A DNA stretch of 64,000 nucleotides, from the NCBI GenBank assembly GCA_003003615.1, contig PVWD01000003.1, positions 23,930-87,929 on the forward strand. The letters run 5' to 3'. The number at the start of each line of letters is the position of its first letter. Position 1 is the first letter of the stretch. The position numbers and the translations under genes are program-made. The notes below the pieces were generated by a model. The model was not told where the DNA came from and searched no databases. It saw only the letters and a list, made by a program, of their open reading frames with translations. Positions 49,947 to 57,981 of the stretch are shown piece by piece. This DNA comes from a filamentous cyanobacterium CCP2. Its GTDB lineage: Bacteria > Cyanobacteriota > Cyanobacteriia > Elainellales > Elainellaceae.

Positions 49947-50510
49947 ATGACATCTCCACCTGTAAGCGATCGAGCTGCCTCATCCATCAGCTATCAGCAA
50001 GCCCTCTACGATTTTGGCATCGCTGAGCTAATTGAGGCGCTGAGCAACTTCTGTGATCCAGACTTCGATGTCGCACAGATGCAACTGGAGGAGCAGGAAC
50101 TAGAACATCTCGCTACTCTCCTCATCCAACAACTCTGTGTCAGTCTCAATGGCAAGATGATGGCTAGCTACCTCAACGTCGTGAGAAATGCGGATGCTTG
50201 GACAATCACAGATTTACCCAGGCTGGAGCTAAAACCACTGCAACATCCGCTTGTCCTACCTGAAAGTTTTCCCCACCAAGCCTCAACCCCACAATTTCTT
50301 GATGGTGACTCGGTGTGCTGGCTATCCTTGCCAAATTCTCCCCAAACCGATCGTGGTATCGTCATTGGACGATTTTTTGCCTTTGCTTCCCATCGTGGGC
50401 AGTGGGAGTGGAAGTATCTGATTTGGCTCAAAGACACTTCCAGTGGAGTCCTTGCTGATACGGTTTGGGAGGAAGATTTAGAACCATTGAGGGAGGAGAA
50501 ATACCCATGA
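49947..50510 (+). CDS. Hypothetical element protein (187 residues)
   Basis: An acidic protein with a helical N-terminal half (YQQALYDFGIAELIEALSNFCDPDFD) and a beta-rich C-terminal half (GDSVCWLSLPNSPQTDRGIVIGRFFAFASHRGQWEWKYLIWL) that resembles a small SH3-like barrel. No signal peptide. Its stop overlaps the ATG of the next gene (ATGA), so the two are translationally coupled. Family unknown. Confidence 0.65.
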   Translation: MTSPPVSDRAASSISYQQALYDFGIAELIEALSNFCDPDFDVAQMQLEEQELEHLATLLIQQLCVSLNGKMMASYLNVVRNADAWTITDLPRLELKPLQHPLVLPESFPHQASTPQFLDGDSVCWLSLPNSPQTDRGIVIGRFFAFASHRGQWEWKYLIWLKDTSSGVLADTVWEEDLEPLREEKYP

Positions 50511-50842
50511 CTCGTCCTCGTCCCTTGAGCGATCGAGACCTAGCACTAATCAACCTCTATGCCAACTGCCAACTGGGACTTTCTCCTCGTCGTTTTTATG
50601 CCAAGTGGGAGGTAAGCCATGAGGCGATCGCCAGCATTTGTTCCCGTTCCCCCTCCACCGTGCGCCGTTGGTTTGGCAAAGGCAAACACTATCGCGCTCC
50701 AAGTTCGGATGATTTACGACATCTGGCATTGATGGATTTTCTGTTGGAGTACTATGACGAAATTTCACCAGACCTGTTCGATCGGTTGTGTGGTTCTCCT
50801 CAGCGAGTTCAGCCAGAGCATCCAGACGCTTCCAGCACATAA
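50507..50842 (+). CDS. Helix-turn-helix protein
   Basis: ATG 50507 is chosen because GGAGG precedes it and it overlaps the previous stop by four bases. The ~111-residue protein contains a likely helix-turn-helix (EVSHEAIASICSRSPSTVRRWFGKGKHYRAPSSDD), the 'STVRRW' recognition-helix style being common in regulators of mobile elements. A C-terminal acidic helix follows. Probably a DNA-binding regulator of the element; the target is unknown. Confidence 0.65.
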   Translation: MTRPRPLSDRDLALINLYANCQLGLSPRRFYAKWEVSHEAIASICSRSPSTVRRWFGKGKHYRAPSSDDLRHLALMDFLLEYYDEISPDLFDRLCGSPQRVQPEHPDASST

Positions 50843-50931
50843 GGTCACTTTTTTCAATTGCCAGTGGCACTGTCTTTGACAGGTGCTCTACCAGTAGGCT
50901 GGCAAGTTGTAGTTGTGTCTTCTACAGCTCG

Positions 50932-51162
50932 ATGAACGTTCAACATTCCCCTTCCACTGACGCGATTGAAGCTCGCCCCTGGGTGATCGTTTTGATTCAG
51001 CCCAACGCCCAGCGCTCAGATCTGGTTCGTTTTCGCAATCGCTCCGACGGCGAAGACCATTTGCGAAAATTGCGGCGATTTATACCCAAGACGCAGTTCG
51101 AGCTAGTGTTTGATTCGCCTGCTCAGTCACCATTGGATTCACTTGGAGAGGTAAGCAGATGA
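50932..51162 (+). CDS. Small hypothetical protein
   Basis: From ATG 50932 the product is ~76 residues (EARPWVIVLIQPNAQRSDLVRFRNRSDGEDHLRKLRRFIP), compact and mixed alpha/beta. The frame extends upstream to 50788, but that part is Ser/Arg/Cys-rich and not protein-like. The stop overlaps the following ATG by four bases (ATGA), with GGAGAGG just before, which supports translation of both. Function unknown. Confidence 0.55.
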   Translation: MNVQHSPSTDAIEARPWVIVLIQPNAQRSDLVRFRNRSDGEDHLRKLRRFIPKTQFELVFDSPAQSPLDSLGEVSR

Positions 51163-51440
51163 TTCCTGTTTTGATTCGCTTGTGTGCTGCTATGTGGGTC
51201 TGCCAAGAAGCGCAGCAGAAGCAGGTAGAATTTGTGGATGATCTGAAGCACTTACGAGAGTTGGATGGCACAATTACTGCTCTGTCGCATGTTCCTGCCC
51301 CGAACACCACGATCGTTCTGAAGAGCAACTACGGTGATATTCCGACACGGGTCATCACGGTGCGAACAGAGGCGACCTCTAATGAGTTAACAGGTAGCGC
51401 CATGCCTGTTATCTTCGTTATTCCTGAAGATCACCTTTAG
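51159..51440 (+). CDS. Small hypothetical protein
   Basis: A 93-residue protein starting in the stop codon of its neighbour and preceded by GGAGAGG. It contains one moderately hydrophobic N-terminal stretch (IPVLIRLCAAMWVC) and a beta-rich remainder (TTIVLKSNYGDIPTRVITVRTEA). It converges with the integrase gene, ten bases from that gene's stop. Function unknown. Confidence 0.55.
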   Translation: MIPVLIRLCAAMWVCQEAQQKQVEFVDDLKHLRELDGTITALSHVPAPNTTIVLKSNYGDIPTRVITVRTEATSNELTGSAMPVIFVIPEDHL

Positions 51441-51450
51441 GAATCTACCC

Positions 51451-52650
51451 CTAATCTTCCAGAGTTGTTTGATCGGTCAATCCGAAAGAAGGAACCTGGA
51501 TATGCGCGATCGCTCCCGCATAATGCTCCTCAATCACCGCTACTGAAGTGCCACACCAATCTGCCACTCGCCTGGATATAATCCCGCTTTCCAAACAGAG
51601 CGTGATGAATGTGTGCCGACAGTTGTACTGAGGTAAATATTCCTTCACCTTGCCTGCTTCAACCAATTTTTCCACCACGGGTCTCCATACTCGGTTGAGG
51701 AAATTATGGGTATCAATTTCCTTGCCCCCTCTAGCTGGAAATACGAGGGCATTTGGATCGGGATTCTCTGGTCTGACTGCATCAAAGACAGCTCTTAGCT
51801 CCTCGTTAATGGGGAAGTAACGAAGTGTGTCGGTTTTGGTTGTTTTCCGAATGCGAACATCAGTGGCGACAGCTTCGCAGATGTAAATGCGATTCTTCTC
51901 GACATGCTTCCACTTAAGGGCGATTGCTTCTTCGGGTCTGCAACCGGTATGAAACAGGAATTTGACATAGGGAGCATAGTAGGAATGGGGAATCGGAGAG
52001 TATTTCGAGCAGTAAGTGTTATGTTCAAATGCCGAAATAATTGCCGCTACGCACTCTTTGGAAAACGGTTTGCGAGACACTTTGCTCGTCTTCTTCGTCT
52101 TCACTTCCTGAGCTAGTTCTTTGAACGGATTCTCAGAGATCAGTTTTTTTCGCATTGCCCAGTTGCAACAAGCACTAAGCTGTTTCAGGGTTCGCTTGGC
52201 TGTTTCTGCTGCAAACTCGGTCAGGAGATGAGCTTGAATTGCAATAGCATCCTCTAAATAGGGTTTGGGAAACTTCCGGATGCGTTTTTCAATCTTGCCG
52301 TAGTCTCTAATAATTGTTGTTTCTTCCAAATGCACTTGCTGAAACTGAGTGTATTGTTCCCAAAGGTCAAGTAGTGAGGTTTTGGGGACGGGCAGCGGTG
52401 CAGCAGTTGTTGTCACACTGAGTGCAGTTTGGGGCTTGTACTTCTCCAAGGTTGGATCAAAGCGCTCATAAATAATGTCAGACTCAATGAGCTTGGCTTT
52501 GGCTTCTGCAATTTTGCGATTGGTTGGAGTGTCTCGTAATCCAACCGATATATAGTGGCGCTTACCACCATAGCTGAACCGTAACTGTAGCCAACCACGA
52601 GAAACGATAATGGAGACCGATCGCCTAACATCACGTTGTTTAGTTTGCAT
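51451..52650 (-). CDS. Tyrosine recombinase / phage-type integrase
   Basis: 399 residues. The N-terminus has an arm-type DNA-binding region (GWLQLRFSYGGKRHYISVGLRDT, DUF3596-like), followed by a SAM-like core-binding region and a catalytic domain. Catalytic residues visible: Arg in FHTGCRPEEAIALKW, the HxxR-type box YNCRHTFITLCLESG, and the nucleophile Tyr in VIEEHYAGAI. Such enzymes integrate and excise islands, often at tRNA genes. This gene starts 192 bases from the 3' end of a tRNA-Met gene, exactly where an integrase is expected. It appears intact, so the element may still be excisable. Confidence 0.88.
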   Translation of the reverse strand: MQTKQRDVRRSVSIIVSRGWLQLRFSYGGKRHYISVGLRDTPTNRKIAEAKAKLIESDIIYERFDPTLEKYKPQTALSVTTTAAPLPVPKTSLLDLWEQYTQFQQVHLEETTIIRDYGKIEKRIRKFPKPYLEDAIAIQAHLLTEFAAETAKRTLKQLSACCNWAMRKKLISENPFKELAQEVKTKKTSKVSRKPFSKECVAAIISAFEHNTYCSKYSPIPHSYYAPYVKFLFHTGCRPEEAIALKWKHVEKNRIYICEAVATDVRIRKTTKTDTLRYFPINEELRAVFDAVRPENPDPNALVFPARGGKEIDTHNFLNRVWRPVVEKLVEAGKVKEYLPQYNCRHTFITLCLESGIISRRVADWCGTSVAVIEEHYAGAIAHIQVPSFGLTDQTTLED

Positions 52651-52842
52651 GGCAGTACTCCCAGTACACTTGCTTCTTTTTTCCCTCCCCTTGACAATGT
52701 TCCGGATAGTTCAATTGAACTATTTTCGTACACCACTTGTACACCACTTTTTGACCCAAAATGCCCCATTTGTACCTAAAAAAATTTCGGGGAGATTCTG
52801 TTAAGAACCTCCCCGATTAGCTCCTAGAGCTTGTTTTCTTGA

Positions 52843-52915
52843 TGGCTCAGGCGGGATTTGAACCTGCGACCTTGGGCTTATGAGTCCCCTGCTCTAACCA
52901 CTGAGCTACTGAGCC
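52843..52915 (-). tRNA. tRNA-Met (CAT anticodon), probable integration site
   Basis: Reverse strand gives a 73-nt cloverleaf: acceptor GGCTCAG/CTGAGCC, TA, D-stem GCTC/GAGC, anticodon loop CTCATAA, T-arm GCAGG-TTCAAAT-CCCGC and discriminator A. CCA is not encoded. The anticodon stem is imperfect at both ends (GGGGA/GCCCA), a feature to check. The 3' end faces the integrase, as expected when the tRNA 3' end is the attachment site. Confidence 0.88.
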
Positions 52916-53109
52916 AGTTTTGGATGCACTATGGTGGGCGCATTGATTTCGGACATTTATTAAACTAGCACATTGTAGTTGTAATTGTCACACTTTTAAT
53001 CGTAAATTTGGAGGTGTGCACAAGTTCAGACAGATGAGCCTGGAAGATTCAATTTATCCCAATCAGGCTGTCAACTGCTATCAATAAGACTGCCATCAAT
53101 CAGTATGAA

Positions 53110-53135
53110 ACAAGGGAGCACTTAAACTCCCTTGT
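53110..53135 (-). terminator. Terminator-like hairpin after the M23 peptidase gene
   Basis: Perfect 9-bp inverted repeat ACAAGGGAG/CTCCCTTGT with an eight-base loop, 23 bases after the stop of the leftward peptidase gene. The tail on the minus strand is only weakly T-rich (TTCAT). Confidence 0.6.
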
Positions 53136-53157
53136 CTTACCGCTGCGATCGAAAAAA

Positions 53158-55428
53158 TTAGCGAGAGGATGGCAAGTAGGCCAGTGGATTGACTGTTCCT
53201 TGTGCCGGTACGTGTACCTCAAAGTGCAAGTGAGGTCCAGTGCTATAACCCGTGCTTCCCATTTCGCCAATTTGCTCACCCTGAGCCACTCGCTGCCCAT
53301 TACGGACGTGAATTGCATTCATGTGAGCGTAGCGGGTCATACTACCATCGGCATGACGAACTTCAACCATGTTGCCATAGCCGCCAGAATTCCATCCTGA
53401 AAATTCAATGACACCTGTTGCAGCAGCATAGATAGGCGTTCCAACATCTGCGGCAATATCAATACCTTGATGCATTCTCCCCCAACGCCAACCATAGCCC
53501 GAAGTGAGAACACCTCTAGCGGGCCAAATGAAGCCATTGAATACTCCACCGTCTTCAGGCAGGAAGGTATCTGCTCCAGGCAACGGGGGCAAATCAGGGG
53601 AAACCATCCGTCCCGTAACTGGCTGCAATAAAGGATCGTAGCTTTCAGAACCTAGAGGAGCCGTAGCGACTAAATCAGGTTGAGCGGCAGGGGCATCATC
53701 AGGCAGAGAAGTGCTAATCGGACGAATTTCATCGTCAACCGCTTCGTTTGCTTGACTCATGTGCGGACTGACAGCAACTGCACTTGTTGAGGATGTTTCT
53801 GGCAGAGTTGGCGAAGCAACTGCGGTCACCTCCACAGAATTACTAGCCGTTGAGAGGGGTTGCTGTCTTTGTCGCAATGCCCGAATCTCAGTTAGAAGAT
53901 TGGACACATAGGGATTTGCAGAAGGAGAACTTGACCCAGATTCAACAGAATTAAATCTAACGTTCTGGGTTGGAACGATCATCTCCGAGGAGGGTTCTGC
54001 GAGAGGAGATGTGGCTATCTGCTCATCATCAACCAGCACCTCAGGGGTTTGTGTGGAACTAACATCTGCTGAGTCAGATGCGATCGGCTGCGAGGTAGGG
54101 ATAGCTGGAATCGCAGGTGAACTTGCTACTGGGCTAGGTGACACTGAACCAGGCAGTAGCACCGACTCATCTACTTGAGCAACAACCGATCGTGATACAT
54201 CCGTTTGTGGAGTCGATGAAACAGCAGAAGAGGCATCCGCTACGGTGAATGAACTAGAAGTCTCTGGGATGACTGAATCCGCCGCAGGCTGAGCTGCTGG
54301 CACCGATAATACTTGCCCAACAAAAATAACGTTTGGATTACTCAGGCGATTTGCTTCAACGAGAAGCGACTGAGGAACATTGTGTGCGCGGGCAATTCCT
54401 GCAACAGTATCACCGGGATTAACTCGGTAAACTAGAGGCTGTAGTAGTCCGCCTTGAAGTTGCGAGGATTCCGGCTGTTCTAACGTTGCTGCAATATCAC
54501 GACTCGCCGATGACTCTGCCACATCTGGAGCGATAAACGGAATACCGGGCAACGAGCTATTCGGAGGTTGGGCTGAAGGAGAGGGGTTGACTGCAACGGG
54601 TTCCGGAGATGCATTGCCAGATTGCATCTCTGCTGTAGAACCTTCACGATTTGCGTTCGCTTGCCCCTCAGCATTTGTCTCCAGCGTGGATGCTGTGGCA
54701 ACTAATCCAGACTCCTCATACCGCAACTCCGCCAAGCTTTCTCTTAACTTGTCTCGCCGCTGGCGCAAGTTTTCAAGGGCATTATCGCGATCGATTCCAA
54801 CCCGATCGACCTGCTCTGCATTACCTAAGTTGGGTAACTGCTCCAAATTCGCAGATGCCACCAGTGAAGAAGGAGGGACAGAAACCTCCAAGTCAGGTGA
54901 TTCAGCTGCAGCAGTCTGAGCCGATGCCCTATCCGAAACGGGAATTCGAAGAACCTGTCCAGTCCGCAATGTCGAATCTAGGGTTAGCCCATTTGCAATG
55001 GCAACACTCCAACCATTGACCTGATAGTGGGCGGCAACCTGCTGGAGCGTTTGCCCTTCCCGAACAATATGCTCCACCCATCTGACTGTCGGCAGTGCAG
55101 AGGATCGAAGTTCTGACGGGGAACCTGCTTGAGCAACCGGAAGGGTCGCTGCGATCGCAGTATCCGGCACTCTGGGTTCTGCGGCTGTTGCCCCATCGTC
55201 TTGGCGAGGAAGCAAAGCTCCTGTTGCACCCATTGAGAGTGCCAATCCTATCATGGCGGCAGAGGTGCGTACTCTACGTCTAGCTCCTAAAGAACCAACC
55301 TCAGGCTGCTCTAGCACACCATCAACAGTCACCCGACAAGAGCAGGACACAGACTCATCTTTCCGTAAATGTGCTCGCTTCAAAGAACGACCTCCTGATG
55401 ACCAGCGTTTAACTGTCCTCAAACTCAT
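53158..55428 (-). CDS. LysM and M23 domain peptidoglycan endopeptidase (NlpD/EnvC-like)
   Basis: 756 residues. An N-terminal basic region and hydrophobic segment (SAAMIGLALSMGATGALL) suggest export or anchoring. Two LysM peptidoglycan-binding motifs follow (HIVREGQTLQQVAAHYQVN, ~115-160; YRVNPGDTVAGIARAHNVP, ~330-375), separated by Ser/Pro/Glu-rich linkers. The C-terminal M23 domain (~630-750) has the zinc signatures MHQGIDIAA and GPHLHFEV and can cut peptide cross-links. LysM plus M23 proteins act in cell separation and wall remodelling, either directly or by activating amidases. It lies outside the element, beyond the tRNA gene, and is probably a normal chromosomal gene. Confidence 0.87.
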   Translation of the reverse strand: MSLRTVKRWSSGGRSLKRAHLRKDESVSCSCRVTVDGVLEQPEVGSLGARRRVRTSAAMIGLALSMGATGALLPRQDDGATAAEPRVPDTAIAATLPVAQAGSPSELRSSALPTVRWVEHIVREGQTLQQVAAHYQVNGWSVAIANGLTLDSTLRTGQVLRIPVSDRASAQTAAAESPDLEVSVPPSSLVASANLEQLPNLGNAEQVDRVGIDRDNALENLRQRRDKLRESLAELRYEESGLVATASTLETNAEGQANANREGSTAEMQSGNASPEPVAVNPSPSAQPPNSSLPGIPFIAPDVAESSASRDIAATLEQPESSQLQGGLLQPLVYRVNPGDTVAGIARAHNVPQSLLVEANRLSNPNVIFVGQVLSVPAAQPAADSVIPETSSSFTVADASSAVSSTPQTDVSRSVVAQVDESVLLPGSVSPSPVASSPAIPAIPTSQPIASDSADVSSTQTPEVLVDDEQIATSPLAEPSSEMIVPTQNVRFNSVESGSSSPSANPYVSNLLTEIRALRQRQQPLSTASNSVEVTAVASPTLPETSSTSAVAVSPHMSQANEAVDDEIRPISTSLPDDAPAAQPDLVATAPLGSESYDPLLQPVTGRMVSPDLPPLPGADTFLPEDGGVFNGFIWPARGVLTSGYGWRWGRMHQGIDIAADVGTPIYAAATGVIEFSGWNSGGYGNMVEVRHADGSMTRYAHMNAIHVRNGQRVAQGEQIGEMGSTGYSTGPHLHFEVHVPAQGTVNPLAYLPSSR

Positions 55429-55438
55429 TGAACTCTAG

Positions 55439-56467
55439 CCTACCTATGACTTGAATCATGCTGAGTAGAGATCCAGATCACAAATCGTAGCCACATGACT
55501 AGGTAAGATTACCTTAGCTTCTTAGGCTTAGACAAGCTTACACTAGTTAATCAAAAATTCAAGACTTCAACATTAAGCAAACCTAATCTATCAGATACTG
55601 TTTAGCTTGATATCAGAGTTCGCTGTTTGCTGATGCCTTGCTCCTCCTCAAATCTTTACCGGCACAGTGTACACCAATCTCTATAGAAAGCACTCTATTT
55701 TTATCAATTACCTACAGCATCTTTAATTAGAGAACGATCGCTGTGAATTTTGCAGATTTACGGTCAAAAATCAGCGAAAATTTGCTCAAAACCTTGACCT
55801 GGCGAGGAGTTTGGGCAGTACAGCATACACTGTTCTCCGGGAAAAATTGCGCCGTAAATGGCGATTTTGGTTCGATTTGAAAGTTCTATTAGGTAATGGC
55901 AAAAGAGACGTAGTTTTAACCTTGACACATGCATTTTTTCCTGTTCTACTAGGGCGAGAATTTGACTCTCTGAGTAGAGGAAAGAAAGCTTAATTACCCC
56001 TTCCGGCAATTTCACAGAGCTAGGAGTGCTTGGCTATAGAAATTTTTTATATAAGCAAAGCAAGTTTTGTAGCCTGGAAAACTGAAGCCTAGAAATTGCT
56101 AATTTGATCGCTAAAGGACTTAATAGCGAGTTAAGGATAACTCAAAAGTTGGAAGATGAACGCAAGGATGACTTTTAGATAAATCAATAAATATGTATAT
56201 GGAGATATAGAGCTAGATGTTCACCAAAAATTCTGGCAGTCGATCGGTTTTGAGACTCAACGGACAAGGCTGAAGCCTTGAGTAAGATTTGCCACCCTGA
56301 ATGAAATCTGGACTGTTGCATTCTGAGCCAGCACGTAATACGAATGCTTCTCTATGACGGACTGTGGAGAGATGATCGGCGGTTTACGTTAAATTGTTCC
56401 CATTGAATATATTGGGTCTGGTGAATATTTTGACTGAATACAGCACCCATTAGGGGCAGGGCTGTCT
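55439..56467 (+). other. Long intergenic region without convincing gene
   Basis: About 1 kb, AT-rich. Two short overlapping ORFs (55811-55993 plus, 55764-56015 minus) lack protein-like character and ribosome binding sites. The only clear structure is a small hairpin CAAGGC-TGAA-GCCTTG at 56265-56280, in which GCCTTGAGT can also pair with an upstream ACTCA...AGGC. A small RNA is possible but unproven. Confidence 0.45.
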
Positions 56468-56929
56468 TTACTCCATATACCCAATCTGCCGTCTCGCTTC
56501 AAAAAGCCCGATCGCCACGCTAACTGAAAGGTTTAAGCTCCGAACGCCCGATTGAGACATGGGAATATGCACAGTTGCATCACAGGTATTGAGCACTTCC
56601 GCCGGTAGCCCCGCCGTTTCACACCCAAACAGGAGCCAATCGTCATCCTGGAACTGGAACTTTACATAGCTGTACATTCCTGAAGTGCTAAAACCGATCC
56701 AGCGTCCCTGATGGCGTTGATGATAATCCTGGAAATCTTTGAATGAAGGGTGATAGAGCAGATCAACATAGCTCCAATAGTCTAAACCTGCCCGTTTTAG
56801 ATAACGATCGCTAATCTCAAATCCGAGTGGGCCGACCAAATGCAATTTTGTCCGGGTCGCGGCACAGGTGCGGGCAATATTTCCTGTGTTGGGAGGAATT
56901 TGGGGATTGACTAAAACAACGTGAGGCAT
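56468..56929 (-). CDS. trmL: tRNA (cytidine(34)-2'-O)-methyltransferase
   Basis: 153 residues, matching the compact SPOUT methyltransferase TrmL (YibK), which methylates the ribose of the wobble base in tRNA-Leu. Diagnostic segments are VLVNPQIPPNTGNIARTC at the start, the knot motifs LLFGCETAGLPAEVL and VHIPMSQSGVRSLNLSVSVAI near the C-terminus. Length is normal for the family. It stands alone with intergenic regions on both sides. Confidence 0.93.
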   Translation of the reverse strand: MPHVVLVNPQIPPNTGNIARTCAATRTKLHLVGPLGFEISDRYLKRAGLDYWSYVDLLYHPSFKDFQDYHQRHQGRWIGFSTSGMYSYVKFQFQDDDWLLFGCETAGLPAEVLNTCDATVHIPMSQSGVRSLNLSVSVAIGLFEARRQIGYME

Positions 56930-57224
56930 AGAAGGGGTTGGGACAGCCTCCGGTCACTGAAATCCAAGATCAGCTTGGAATACAATGCAATGCTGCCCTA
57001 ATTATTTTTCTGTACTACTACACTGCTTATTCTTGCAGTCAAAAGAGCAAACAGACAAAAAATCCACCTGGTCATAAATGACTCGGTGGATCATGATTCA
57101 GCAGTCGATCGATTGACTAACGAATTGAAAAAAGAAAATCTCAAAATCGTTTGAATAAACTTAAAGTGATACCTGTAATACCCAGCAGTTCTCCAAAGGC
57201 AGTTCCCTAATAATATAGAGTGAG

Positions 57225-57569
57225 CTACTCAGCCAGAGTGATAGCTGGTTCTCTGGAGGCATCTGCGGCTGTGGGATTAGGCATCACCTGAATCTCAAAA
57301 TTTGCCTCCAACTCTGATTCAATGCGAAGCCGATCGCAAGGAATAGTATCTGCCAAAATGGCACTTGCCATCATGCCGCAGTGAATTTCAAGCTGGGACT
57401 CAGGAAATGCCTCAAAGACGAGCCTTTGTCCTGGAAAGACAACGCGCTCAAAATACCAGTTTGGAATGTTGGTGATGCGAACAATTTGCATCTTGCTGGT
57501 GGCATTCACATAGCAGCAAAGAATGTAGCTAGAGGCGTTTGATGGGAGGGGATCAATGATTTGTGCCAT
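57225..57569 (-). CDS. DUF1830 domain-containing protein
   Basis: ATG 57569 (MAQIIDPLPSNASSYILC) is preferred; an in-frame GTG at 57590 would add seven residues. The ~114-residue protein matches the cyanobacterial DUF1830 family: ILCCYVNATSKMQIVRITNIPNWYFERVVFPGQRLVFEA. It has no catalytic motif or membrane segment. Family function is unknown; it occurs widely in cyanobacteria, which supports the host assignment. Confidence 0.8.
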   Translation of the reverse strand: MAQIIDPLPSNASSYILCCYVNATSKMQIVRITNIPNWYFERVVFPGQRLVFEAFPESQLEIHCGMMASAILADTIPCDRLRIESELEANFEIQVMPNPTAADASREPAITLAE

Positions 57570-57590
57570 AAATGAGGAGCCTTTCTTCAC

Positions 57591-57981
57591 AATTGAGGTA
57601 CAACCGAACCTAACATTCTCTGATCCCTGCTAGCTGTAAACCCGACTACCAACCTCTCTAAGGATCAGCAAATCAATCGGTTTAAATACTTAGGACATAT
57701 CAAATTTCCTGACGGCAATGCTGCTGCTGCCCATTTTTGTTGATCCCTGCGGGGTCATGGCAGCCTCATCACGGCAATACGAATCTCATATCGTTTTCAT
57801 ACAGGTTCGATCGCCTTTCAGGTCGTTCCGACTCAGAACTTCCATGCACGCTAAGGGAGACAATGCTATTGTGAAGTTATATGAAAACAATTTCAGAATT
57901 ACCAAGTCCAGCAGGTGTTTACCTTACCGTCTAATGGTGATTCATCCCTGGCAAATGAAGTAGAAACGGAAGTCATCTTCG
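57591..57981 (+). other. Intergenic region
   Basis: Nearly 400 bases between divergent genes. A short frame (57718-57963) has no protein-like composition or ribosome binding site. It probably holds the two promoters; none is clear enough to mark. Confidence 0.45.

Noticed and set aside
55764..56015. Minus-strand 83-residue ORF and the overlapping plus-strand ORF 55811-55993
   Set aside because: No ribosome binding site, no recognisable pattern, and two competing frames over the same bases.
57718..57963. 81-residue ORF upstream of the radical SAM gene
   Set aside because: Composition is not protein-like and no ribosome site is present; probably promoter region.
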